The notes under the pieces are model-generated. The model saw only the letters and a list, made by a program, of their open reading frames with translations, was not told the DNA's origin and did no database searches. A stretch of DNA of 41,850 nt from the NCBI GenBank assembly GCA_900545365.1, contig UQYL01000012.1, forward strand, positions 1 to 41,850. The letters are read 5' to 3'. This DNA comes from an uncultured Dialister sp. (lineage in GTDB: Bacteria > Bacillota > Negativicutes > Veillonellales > Dialisteraceae). Position 1 is the first letter of the stretch, and each line of letters begins with the position of its first letter. Below, in pieces: positions 25,576-32,983 of the stretch. A program made the translations under genes and the position numbers.

Positions 25576-25584
25576 ATTGTATCA
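25576..25584 (-). promoter_or_regulatory. Extended -10 element upstream of the small biotinyl-like gene
   Basis: TGATACAAT on the minus strand: a TGn extension plus a -10 that matches in five of six bases, 45 nt before the ATG and after the mreB terminator. No clear -35. Confidence 0.4.
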
Positions 25585-25619
25585 CAAGCCGGAACGGAGT
25601 TTTCATTTTCCATTGCATC

Positions 25620-25648
25620 AAAAAACAGGGGAAAAATTCCCCCGTTTT
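25620..25648 (-). terminator. Intrinsic terminator after mreB
   Basis: An inverted repeat with eight G/C-rich pairs (around 25626-25633 and 25637-25644) followed by six T on the minus strand, four bases after the mreB stop. Confidence 0.85.
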
Positions 25649-25651
25649 CTG

Positions 25652-26737
25652 TCAGAGATCTTTCAGCGCATCCTTCATGTAATCCATGTAGGCCAGGGCC
25701 GCTCCCGCGCCCATCGCATGGATGTGCATGGGATTTTTTGTAACATAAGCGGGGATCCCCGTCACCTGCGTGACTGCAGCGTCCAGCCCTTTCAGCTGCG
25801 CGCACCCGCCGCAGAGCATAATCCCCTGCTCCCGAATATTCGCCAGCAGCGCCGGCGGCGTTTTCTGCAGCACTTCCAAAATGATCTTGTAAATGCGGTG
25901 AAGCACAGGCCGAAGCGCCTCCGCCACATCTTCTCCCGTTATGCCGATCTTCACAGGAAGCCCCGTTACCATGGATTTCCCTGAAGCGTCAGCCGCTTCC
26001 ATTTCATTGGTCAGATCCCATCGGATCCCGAGCTGCTCCTTGACGGCTTCCGCCGCGCGCCGGCCGATCTGTACCCGATATTTTTCCTGCACGCGGAGCA
26101 TAAGTGCCTGATCCATGGATATTCCTGCTTCCTTTAGGGAAGCGCTCACCACAATGCCCCGTCTGGAAACGACAGACACACTGGCTGACCCGCCGCCGAT
26201 GTCCACCAGCATGGCGCTGTTCATTTTATCTGTATTCAGCCCCATCCCCATCAGCGCCGCTACAGGCTGATCGATCAGCACCGCTTTCCGCACTCCCAGA
26301 GCGGCAGCTGCCTCCAGCAGCGCACGGCGCTGCACGCCAGTCACTTCAGCGGGTACGCACATGATCAGCCGGGAATGAAGAAACAGGCTTCTGAGATAGG
26401 AGCGGTTTACGATAGAGTTAAGCAGATAAGTCGCTGCCTCATAATCGACGATCTCACTGTTCCGCAGCGGTCTTACCAAAAGAAGGCCCCGAGGCGTTTT
26501 CCCTTCCATCTCTTCCGCGCGTGTCCCGTAAGCGAGCATCTTTCCATCTTTTTCCCGGACAACAACAGCAGACGCTTCTGAATAGACCAGGTCTTTCCGC
26601 TTCACATAAACAACAGTATTGGATGTCCCCAAATCAATGCCGATATCTTCTGCGCCGAACGCTCCCAGCCATTCCATGAAGCTGAATCCCGGCTTCATAT
26701 AGGCATTGCGGTTTTTCTCAGCAATTTTCTTTGACAC
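25652..26737 (-). CDS. mreB: MreB/Mbl-family actin-like cell-shape protein
   Basis: A 361-residue bacterial actin that forms filaments under the inner membrane and guides cell-wall synthesis. The phosphate-1 loop GIDLGTSNTVVYVK (about 33-46), the phosphate-2 loop MLVDIGGGSASVSVV and the connecting and adenosine motifs (around IMLCGGCAQLKGLD) are in order. Start choice is uncertain: GTG at 26737 (AGGAG 12 nt upstream) overlaps the murA end by 20 nt. ATGs at codons 14 and 21 lie closer to the usual short MreB N-terminus but lack a ribosome site. It follows murA in one operon, similar to the murA/mbl neighbourhood of Firmicutes. No mreC or mreD lies beside it, which fits an Mbl-like paralogue. 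Confidence 0.92.
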   Translation of the reverse strand: MSKKIAEKNRNAYMKPGFSFMEWLGAFGAEDIGIDLGTSNTVVYVKRKDLVYSEASAVVVREKDGKMLAYGTRAEEMEGKTPRGLLLVRPLRNSEIVDYEAATYLLNSIVNRSYLRSLFLHSRLIMCVPAEVTGVQRRALLEAAAALGVRKAVLIDQPVAALMGMGLNTDKMNSAMLVDIGGGSASVSVVSRRGIVVSASLKEAGISMDQALMLRVQEKYRVQIGRRAAEAVKEQLGIRWDLTNEMEAADASGKSMVTGLPVKIGITGEDVAEALRPVLHRIYKIILEVLQKTPPALLANIREQGIMLCGGCAQLKGLDAAVTQVTGIPAYVTKNPMHIHAMGAGAALAYMDYMKDALKDL

Positions 26738-27983
26738 GGGAAATATTAGCTCCTAATCCTTGCAGTTTTTCCACCAGATGATCATATCCGCGGTCGATAT
26801 ACTGCAGTTCTCCCACTTCCGTCGTGCCGTGAGCTGCCAGCCCGGCCAGCGTCAGCGCAGCGCCGGCACGAAGATCCGTCGCACGAACAAATGCGCCGCG
26901 GAGGAAAGGCACGCCCGTCACCACGGCTGTCCTTCCTTCAATCTGAATGGACGCGCCCATCCGCTGCAGTTCTCCTGCATGCATGAACCGGTTTTCAAAA
27001 ACCGTTTCCGTAATCCGGCTGACGCCGTTTCCCACAGTCATCAGCGCCATAAACTGCGCCTGCAGATCCGTGGGGAACCCCGGATAAGGAAGCGTCTTGA
27101 TATCGGTGGAACAGATTTTTCCGCTGCTGATGATGCGCACCCTGTCAATGTCTTCTTTGACGACATCCACACCTGCTTCGCCGAGTTTGGCCAGAAGCGG
27201 CTTCAGATGATCGGCCAACACATTTTCTACGAGCACATTTCCTCCGGCCATGGCCGCAGCAATCATAAAAGTGCCCGCTTCAATGCGGTCGGGAATGACG
27301 GTATGTGTGATGCCCGTCAGCTTTTTTACACCTTCTACGCGGATCACATTCGTCCCGGCGCCTTTGATATTTGCGCCCATGCCGGAAAGGAATGTGACAA
27401 GATCGACGATCTCCGGTTCCTCCGCCGCATTTTCAATGACCGTCCGCCCTTCTGTAAGCGCCGCGGCCATGAGCACGTTCTCTGTCGCGCCGACGCTGGG
27501 AAAATCCAAATAAATCTCCGCGCCGTGCAGCCCTTTCGGCGCTCTCGCCTCCACATAGCCGTTGCAGATTTCGATTTCCGCGCCCATCGCTTCGAACGCT
27601 TTGAGATGCAGGTCGATTGGACGGCTTCCGATCATGCATCCGCCGGGAAGCGCGATCTTCGCATGTCCTTTTTTCGCAAGCAGCGGCCCCATGATAAGGA
27701 ATGACGCACGCATGCGGCTCATCAATTCATATGACGCCTCTGTGTTCCGGATATCCGATGCGTCAAAGACCATATCCCGGCCCTTCCGCTCAATCTTCAC
27801 CCCGAGTGAATCCAACACGCTGCAGATAGTCGTTACGTCGGCCAGCTCCGGCACATCGGTAATCGTCGCGGGATTTTCCGGCAGCAACGCCGCCACGATG
27901 ATCGGAAGCACTGCATTTTTTGCACTTGAAATACGGACGGATCCGTGAAGAGGAGTTCCTCCTTTGATGATAAGCTTTTCCAA
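26718..27983 (-). CDS. murA: UDP-N-acetylglucosamine 1-carboxyvinyltransferase
   Basis: First committed step of peptidoglycan synthesis: adds enolpyruvate from PEP to UDP-GlcNAc in the cytosol. The 421-residue length is normal. The catalytic loop PGGCMIGSRPIDLHL has Cys116, the residue attacked by fosfomycin. The N-terminal IKGGTPLHGSVRISSAKNAVLPI and the later LTGITHTVIPDRIEAGTF match the family. The start is a TTG with GGAG 9 nt upstream; no in-frame ATG lies near. Its own promoter precedes it, and mreB overlaps its end. Confidence 0.96.
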   Translation of the reverse strand: MEKLIIKGGTPLHGSVRISSAKNAVLPIIVAALLPENPATITDVPELADVTTICSVLDSLGVKIERKGRDMVFDASDIRNTEASYELMSRMRASFLIMGPLLAKKGHAKIALPGGCMIGSRPIDLHLKAFEAMGAEIEICNGYVEARAPKGLHGAEIYLDFPSVGATENVLMAAALTEGRTVIENAAEEPEIVDLVTFLSGMGANIKGAGTNVIRVEGVKKLTGITHTVIPDRIEAGTFMIAAAMAGGNVLVENVLADHLKPLLAKLGEAGVDVVKEDIDRVRIISSGKICSTDIKTLPYPGFPTDLQAQFMALMTVGNGVSRITETVFENRFMHAGELQRMGASIQIEGRTAVVTGVPFLRGAFVRATDLRAGAALTLAGLAAHGTTEVGELQYIDRGYDHLVEKLQGLGANISRVKENC

Positions 27984-28095
27984 ATATGCTCACTCCATTA
28001 TCTGATAAATTCTCTGTTCTTTATTCCATACGCAGTCTGCTTCAGTCAGCGCCAAACGCCTTCTGCCTGCGCAGATTTTTTCATTTGTTCATTTT

Positions 28096-28104
28096 ATCAT
28101 ATCA
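28096..28104 (-). promoter_or_regulatory. Extended -10 promoter for murA-mreB
   Basis: TGATATGAT on the minus strand (TGn extension, -10 five of six), about 110 nt before the murA TTG; a partial -35 (TTGGTG) stands 18 nt upstream. The rest of the 148-bp gap shows nothing recognised. Confidence 0.45.
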
Positions 28105-28131
28105 CAATTGATTCCGGTCCACCAATACGGC

Positions 28132-28791
28132 TCAGTCCAACTGTTTCGTTACTTCCTTGATATCTCCGGCCTCACCCAAAATAATCAGCGTATCCTCCGC
28201 ATTCATCACCTGATCCGGCCGCGGATTGATGAAAGTCTCTTCTCCGCGGCGGATCGCCACGACCGTAATATTATATTTTTTTCGGACATCCGCCTGGATC
28301 AGGTTCTTTCCGATCCAGTCTTCCGGCACATGAATACTCACCACCGTAATATCGTCGCTCAGCTCGATATAATCGACAATCCCTTCGGATGTCAGATTAT
28401 GCGCGACACGAATGCCCATTTCTTTCTCAGAGTAAATCACTTTATCCGCGCCGATCTTCCGCAGCATTTTCCCATGCAGTTCATCCAGCGCCTTCACTAC
28501 GATCCGCCCGACGCCCAATTCTTTCAGGAGCAGCGTCGTCATCAGGCTGGCCGCCAGATCACCGATGCCCACCACGGCCACATCCGCATTCCCCGCGCCG
28601 ATGGCTAGAAGATTCTTTTCTTCCGATGCGTCCGCGCAAACGATGTACCCCAATTCATCGGAGAGATCCTGAACCACGCCTTCATCGATATCCATCGCCA
28701 TGACGTCATATCCCATTTTATCAAGAGTCACCGCCACGCTTTTTCCAAAGCGGCCGAGACCGGCCACAAAGAACTGCAATTTCTTTTCCAT
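28132..28791 (-). CDS. ktrA: Potassium uptake regulatory subunit, KtrA/TrkA family
   Basis: A 219-residue cytosolic RCK protein that gates the KtrB channel in answer to nucleotide binding. It has an N-terminal Rossmann fold with GLGRFG (11-16), an acidic residue at the end of strand 2 (MDIDE) and a C-terminal TrkA-C domain (about 135-219) with the ITVVSIHVPEDWIGK and EDTLIILGEAGDIKEV patterns. In Bacillus the TrkA-C domain binds c-di-AMP. It starts 10 nt after ktrB with GGAG upstream. Gene order (channel first, regulator second) suits a two-gene operon. Confidence 0.93.
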   Translation of the reverse strand: MEKKLQFFVAGLGRFGKSVAVTLDKMGYDVMAMDIDEGVVQDLSDELGYIVCADASEEKNLLAIGAGNADVAVVGIGDLAASLMTTLLLKELGVGRIVVKALDELHGKMLRKIGADKVIYSEKEMGIRVAHNLTSEGIVDYIELSDDITVVSIHVPEDWIGKNLIQADVRKKYNITVVAIRRGEETFINPRPDQVMNAEDTLIILGEAGDIKEVTKQLD

Positions 28792-28801
28792 GATTCTCTC
28801 C

Positions 28802-30145
28802 TTACCCGATGACTACTTTTTCTGTAGGATATCTGATCCGGCCCTGCTGCCGTTCCGCAAATGTCAAAACAAGCGCCATGACCCCGATGCGCCCGACGAA
28901 CATGGCCAGGATCAGGATCACCTTGCAGATATCATTCCACCCAGCAGTCAGCCCAACGCTGAAGCCGACTGTACTGAACGCGGAAACGCCCTCAAAAAGC
29001 ACTTCCTCCAACCGGAATCCGCTCGTATCGAATACCAGAAGAAGAAATACTGTGAGAAAAGTCAGCGCGAACGACAGCGAAAATACATGAAATGCCTTGG
29101 AAATCGTCTGTTCGCTGATCCGCTTATGAAAAATGACGACATGTTCTTTGCCTCTGATCCATGACAGCACGGAAAGAATCATGACCATGACCGTCGTCGT
29201 CCTCACGCCGCCGCCGGTCGATACCGGCGCAGCCCCTGTAAACATGAGAAACATGACGATCAGCTGCGTACTGATGCTCACATCTGCAATGTCAAATGTC
29301 GTGAATCCCGCCATTCGGGAGGAAACCGACATAAAGAGAGAATTCAATATTTCCATAAATATATTCATCTCTCCCATGGTTCGGGGATTATTCCTGTCCA
29401 TGATGAAGAATACGACAGCGCCGAAAAGAGTAAATGCCAGCTCCGCAGTCAGGACCATCTTGCTGTTCAGCGACAGGTGCGACCAGGACCGCTTCGTCAG
29501 CACATCATCAATGACCACAAAGCCGATCCCGCCGAGAGTCATTGTCACAATAACCACACTGCACACGAAAGGATCCTGCGCAAAAGGCGAGAAACCGCTT
29601 CCGCCGAAGAGATCAAGCCCGCAGTTGCAGAAAGCGGATACCGCGTGCCAGTATCCGTAATAAATCCCCTCTGCCCCCATATCCGGGACAAAATGGAAAG
29701 ACAGGAGCGTTCCTGACACAAATTCCACAAGGAATGTCATCAATACGATCTTCCTTACCAGATTCACCATGCCCGACGGCGTTTCCAGATTGAATGAATC
29801 GCGGATCAGGAGCCGTTCCTGCAGCCGGATCCTCCGGCCTGCATAGATCGCCATGATCGCCATGATCGTCATGATCCCAAGTCCCCCGACCTGGATCATG
29901 ACAATCATAATCAGCTGTCCGAACAATGACAAATCCCGTTTCGCATCAATCAGGCTCATCCCCGTCACACTGACGGCGCTGACAGAAGTGAACAGCGCGT
30001 CAAGAAAGCCGATTTCCCTGGCTCCCGACTGCGCGGCGGGAAGCATCAGCAGGAATGCGCCGATCAGCATAAAAATGGCAAAGCCCGCCAGAATCAGCAC
30101 GCCTCTGTGCAGGCCTCCCAGTATGATCATCAAACGACTGCCCAT
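28802..30145 (-). CDS. ktrB: Potassium uptake channel subunit, KtrB/TrkH family
   Basis: A 447-residue inner-membrane protein with four repeated M1-P-M2 units. The selectivity loops are visible in order as SVSAVSVTGMS, SAFCNCGLDLFGG, SSRMAGFTTFD and SAFSTVGFSVGLT, each with the conserved filter glycine, and with the intramembrane loop between the later helices. Size and lack of a long N-terminal extension fit KtrB (Na+-dependent K+ uptake) better than TrkH. It is paired with the RCK subunit downstream and has likely tandem -10 elements upstream. Confidence 0.94.
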   Translation of the reverse strand: MGSRLMIILGGLHRGVLILAGFAIFMLIGAFLLMLPAAQSGAREIGFLDALFTSVSAVSVTGMSLIDAKRDLSLFGQLIMIVMIQVGGLGIMTIMAIMAIYAGRRIRLQERLLIRDSFNLETPSGMVNLVRKIVLMTFLVEFVSGTLLSFHFVPDMGAEGIYYGYWHAVSAFCNCGLDLFGGSGFSPFAQDPFVCSVVIVTMTLGGIGFVVIDDVLTKRSWSHLSLNSKMVLTAELAFTLFGAVVFFIMDRNNPRTMGEMNIFMEILNSLFMSVSSRMAGFTTFDIADVSISTQLIVMFLMFTGAAPVSTGGGVRTTTVMVMILSVLSWIRGKEHVVIFHKRISEQTISKAFHVFSLSFALTFLTVFLLLVFDTSGFRLEEVLFEGVSAFSTVGFSVGLTAGWNDICKVILILAMFVGRIGVMALVLTFAERQQGRIRYPTEKVVIG

Positions 30146-30185
30146 ACAGACCTCTTTGTATTTTCCATCTCTGCAAGCTCCGAAA

Positions 30186-30207
30186 ATTATACTACATCAT
30201 TATACTA
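30186..30207 (-). promoter_or_regulatory. Two tandem TAGTATAAT elements before ktrB
   Basis: On the minus strand TAGTATAAT occurs at 30207-30199 and again at 30194-30186, 13 bp apart, in a 138-bp gap. Both contain a perfect TATAAT and could give two start sites. No strong -35 is seen for either. Confidence 0.45.
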
Positions 30208-30250
30208 TATCCCGTCGATTCATGGACGTGCCCCTAAAAAGCGCCCCAAA

Positions 30251-30281
30251 AAGAAAAAGGCAGCCCTTCTCCGTTCTGCCT
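30251..30281 (-). terminator. Intrinsic terminator after the glycosyltransferase gene
   Basis: A 6-bp stem AGGCAG/CTGCCT (30258-30263 with 30276-30281) with a 12-nt loop and a T-rich tail on the minus strand, two bases after the stop codon. Confidence 0.75.
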
Positions 30282-30283
30282 CT

Positions 30284-31390
30284 TCATTTGCCGTTCCCCA
30301 GCATTCCATATAAAATTTTTACGATTTTTTCACTGCTGTCCTCTGTCACAGGGCCGCATTTTTCCGCCATCTCCGCCCTTTTCTCCGGATGAATCAGGAT
30401 ATCCCTGACGGTCTCAGCCAGCTGCCCCCGCCTCACCCAGGCCGCGCAGCCTTTCTCCTGCAGATGCGCGGCGTTTGCCTGCTCCTGTCCGGGCAGCGCA
30501 TTGACAAGCACCATGGGCAGATTCATTGTCAGCGCCTCCGTACATGTCAGAGCGCCGGGCTTCGTCACAAGAATATCACTGATCCCCATCAGATGCGCCA
30601 CTTTATTTGTATAGCTGTGGAGCTCTACCGGATGATTCAGCTTATCCCGAAGAGACGCCACCTCTTCATAGGCGGAAATATTCTGCCCCGTGATCACAAT
30701 AAAATCACGGATCTCCGCGACTTTATCCAGCCGCTTTAATGTATCGGTAATATATCCCAGCCCGAGGCCGCCGCCCATGATAAGCACGGTCCCCTGCCGT
30801 CTCTCCGGCTGTTTTCTTATCTCCTCATAAAAAGACCGGCGCACAGGGATCCCCGTCGTATGAATCACGCTGCGCGGCACGCCGTGCTCCGCCAGTTTAT
30901 CAGCCAGCGCCTCCGTCGGAACGCAGTATCCGTCCAGATGTTTGTAGATCCACAGCTGATGAATGTCAAAATCCGTAATCACGCCGAGCAGCGGAATGGG
31001 AAGCGCTCCTTCTTTTTTCAGCAGATTCGCCGCACAGGCCGGAAAAGGATGCGTAAAGATCAGCGCGTCCGGTCTGAGTGCTGCATTGAGCCGCTTCATC
31101 TTTCTGCGAAAGCTCCAGGACAAAAGACTCTGCACCCCGCTTCCCAAATACCGGTTCTGAGAATTGCTGTAAAGCCGGTTGTAAATGATGGGAAACACGT
31201 CCAGCATCTTAAGATAGCTCCGCTTGATCATCTGATCGAGTGAAAAAGAATCTCCTGATAAGAAATCAAGCACCCGTGCGCTGTCCTCCGGATGAGTCCG
31301 CTTGATCTCCTCTGCAATGGCGCGCGCCGCCTGAGAATGTCCGCTTCCGATCGAAGCTGACATGACGAAAAATTTTTTATGATTTTTCAT
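30284..31390 (-). CDS. UgtP/MGDG-synthase-like glycosyltransferase (GT28)
   Basis: Predicted to transfer a sugar from a UDP-sugar to diacylglycerol or a similar lipid at the inner face of the membrane. The 368-residue protein has an N-terminal acceptor domain with the family loop SIGSGHSQAARAI (13-25) and the VLDF stretch, and a C-terminal donor-binding domain with TKPGALTCTEALTMNLP and the PGQEQANAAHL motif. The closest named types are processive glucosyltransferase UgtP and plant MGDG synthase. GGGAG precedes the ATG by 7 nt. It stands alone between the HU terminator and its own terminator. Sugar and lipid acceptor cannot be read from the sequence. Confidence 0.87.
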   Translation of the reverse strand: MKNHKKFFVMSASIGSGHSQAARAIAEEIKRTHPEDSARVLDFLSGDSFSLDQMIKRSYLKMLDVFPIIYNRLYSNSQNRYLGSGVQSLLSWSFRRKMKRLNAALRPDALIFTHPFPACAANLLKKEGALPIPLLGVITDFDIHQLWIYKHLDGYCVPTEALADKLAEHGVPRSVIHTTGIPVRRSFYEEIRKQPERRQGTVLIMGGGLGLGYITDTLKRLDKVAEIRDFIVITGQNISAYEEVASLRDKLNHPVELHSYTNKVAHLMGISDILVTKPGALTCTEALTMNLPMVLVNALPGQEQANAAHLQEKGCAAWVRRGQLAETVRDILIHPEKRAEMAEKCGPVTEDSSEKIVKILYGMLGNGK

Positions 31391-31457
31391 GGGGAAACTC
31401 CCTGCTGAAGTTCAGAAAACAGCCTGCGGCCGTATAAGATTCATCGCCTGTTTACTG

Positions 31458-31466
31458 ATTATATCA
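31458..31466 (-). promoter_or_regulatory. Extended -10 promoter for the glycosyltransferase gene
   Basis: TGATATAAT on the minus strand: perfect -10 with TGn, about 68 nt before the ATG and just downstream of the HU terminator. No good -35. The rest of the 153-bp gap is AT-rich without other signals. Confidence 0.55.
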
Positions 31467-31511
31467 TAAATAACGCAATTCTCAGAAAGATAACCTTTTC
31501 CTTCAAGACAC

Positions 31512-31535
31512 AAAAAAAGCACGGATAACCGTGCT
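31512..31535 (-). terminator. Intrinsic terminator after the HU gene
   Basis: A perfect 7-bp GC-rich stem (31518-31524 with 31529-31535), a 4-nt loop and a run of seven T on the minus strand. It closes the folP-to-hup gene group. Confidence 0.92.
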
Positions 31536-31543
31536 TTTTATGA

Positions 31544-31819
31544 TTACTGATTGACTCTGTCTTTCAGCTGTTTGCTGACTTTGAACGCCGGAGTTTTAGA
31601 TGCCGGAATATTAATTACTTTTCCGCTGGAAGGATTGTGGCCTTCTCTTGCTTTGCGCTGACGCACTTCAAACGTACCGAAACCGATGATCTGGACTTTT
31701 TCACCTTTTTCAAGAGCCGAGCTGATCACATCAATGACGGCCTTTACAGTTTTTTCCGCGTCTTTTTTAGTGACCTCAGCTTCCTGCGCTACCGCAGTAA
31801 TTAATTCTGTTTTGTTCAT
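31544..31819 (-). CDS. hup: HU-family DNA-binding protein
   Basis: A 91-residue nucleoid protein that bends and compacts DNA as a dimer. The sequence has the HU core throughout: MNKTELI start, the IGFGTFEVRQRKAREGHNPSSGKVI arm with the Asn-Pro intercalation site, and the PAFKVSKQLKDRVN tail. A longer reading frame begins at 31912, but GGAGG 10 nt before the ATG at 31819 and the universal family start settle the choice. It lies 65 nt after mazG and ends at a strong terminator. HU genes are often highly expressed, so an extra promoter inside mazG is possible, though none is clear. Confidence 0.96.
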   Translation of the reverse strand: MNKTELITAVAQEAEVTKKDAEKTVKAVIDVISSALEKGEKVQIIGFGTFEVRQRKAREGHNPSSGKVINIPASKTPAFKVSKQLKDRVNQ

Positions 31820-31884
31820 ACTAAAACATCCTCCTTCAACATTTTCAGGATATTCCTGCCTGATCCTATGAACATCAGCAAATC

Positions 31885-32979
31885 CTAATACGCTCCGCGG
31901 GCCTTCAGCCATTCCTCCAGCTTTTCCCGCAGTTCCGGCGCCGCCTCCGTTATCGACCTGCCATCCTCTTGGATGCAGTCTTCCAATTTGCCGAGCTGTT
32001 CCGCATAAAGACGATTAAACCGGTGCAGGGATAATTCCGGGTCAACCTCAAACAAGCGAATCAGATGAACCGCTGCAAAAAGAGCCTGTCCAAAACAAAG
32101 CTCCTTCTCCGCTGAGGTGCTCCCCGCTTCCGCCGCCTTGACTGCCTTTTCCCAGGAAACTTCAAAGCAGCGCTTGATATCTTCTGCTTTTTCAACATTC
32201 TTCATGCATATAGAACTGACTTTCTTTTGCATTATACACGCAAAGAGTAGACTTGGCAAGCTGACAGACAGCCCTGCCAGCAGGTGCTTCCGCTTCTTTT
32301 CCTTCATCTTCCGGAGCTCCCAGCCGCGCAGAATTTCCGCCGCTTCTTCCGCGGTCGTTTCCCCGAAAACATGAGGATGACGCCGCACCATTTTGTCCGA
32401 AATGCCGTCTATGACATCCTGCATGGTAAAACAGCCGTTTTCTTCTGCGATTCTCGCATGAAAAACGATCTGATACAGCACGTCTCCCAGTTCTTCCTTC
32501 AGATTTACCATATCGTGATGGTCAATCGCATCTGCGACCTCGTATGCTTCCTGAATCAGATAGGTCCGCAGCGTTTCATGATTCTGCGCCCGATCCCAAG
32601 GACAGCCGGACGGATCCCGGAGCGCACGCATAATGCCGATCAGCCGTTCCATGTCGAAAGGCATCGCTTCCGCCCGGATACATTTTTCCGGGACGGCTTT
32701 CACGCACAGCCGCTGTCCCGGGTGTGAAAACCGCAGGACGCCAACCGCAGTCTTTTCCGCGCTACCGCTCTCTTCATCAATCAGAAGCATCGGTGATGCT
32801 TCCTGAAAACAACGAAGCAGCGTCTTTTTTACATGCCGCATCATTTCTTCATTTTTGATTCCGGTCACAAAAATTGTCTGCGCCAGCGAAGCCGGCACTG
32901 CATGAAAAGAAGAGGCCGGACAAATCCAGACCCCTCGCTCTTCATCAGCTTCCGTCATATGTAAAAAGCTGAAGTCCAT
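31885..32979 (-). CDS. mazG: MazG-family nucleoside triphosphate pyrophosphohydrolase
   Basis: Cleaves NTPs or damaged nucleotides to the monophosphate and pyrophosphate. The 364-residue protein has a first MazG domain with intact metal motif: Glu144 and Glu147 (QEAYEV), Glu163 and Asp166 (KEELGD). The second, C-terminal copy (about 235-345) aligns in outline, but its motif reads EKELCFGQ instead of EEELGD, so it is probably structural only. About 108 residues before the first domain do not resemble the tetrapyrrole-methylase domain found in many Firmicutes homologues. The ATG at 32979 (AAGGT upstream) avoids overlap with the flippase gene. The order mfd-flippase-mazG is that of Bacillus. Confidence 0.9.
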   Translation of the reverse strand: MDFSFLHMTEADEERGVWICPASSFHAVPASLAQTIFVTGIKNEEMMRHVKKTLLRCFQEASPMLLIDEESGSAEKTAVGVLRFSHPGQRLCVKAVPEKCIRAEAMPFDMERLIGIMRALRDPSGCPWDRAQNHETLRTYLIQEAYEVADAIDHHDMVNLKEELGDVLYQIVFHARIAEENGCFTMQDVIDGISDKMVRRHPHVFGETTAEEAAEILRGWELRKMKEKKRKHLLAGLSVSLPSLLFACIMQKKVSSICMKNVEKAEDIKRCFEVSWEKAVKAAEAGSTSAEKELCFGQALFAAVHLIRLFEVDPELSLHRFNRLYAEQLGKLEDCIQEDGRSITEAAPELREKLEEWLKARGAY

Positions 32980-32983
32980 ATTC

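Noticed and set aside
30146..30283. A c-di-AMP (ydaO) riboswitch before ktrB
   Set aside because: The gap of 138 bp is too short after taking out the upstream terminator and promoter elements, and no conserved motif is seen.
31820..31912. A longer HU protein starting at 31912
   Set aside because: The extra 31 residues overlap mazG and match no HU; the ATG at 31819 has the ribosome site and the family start.
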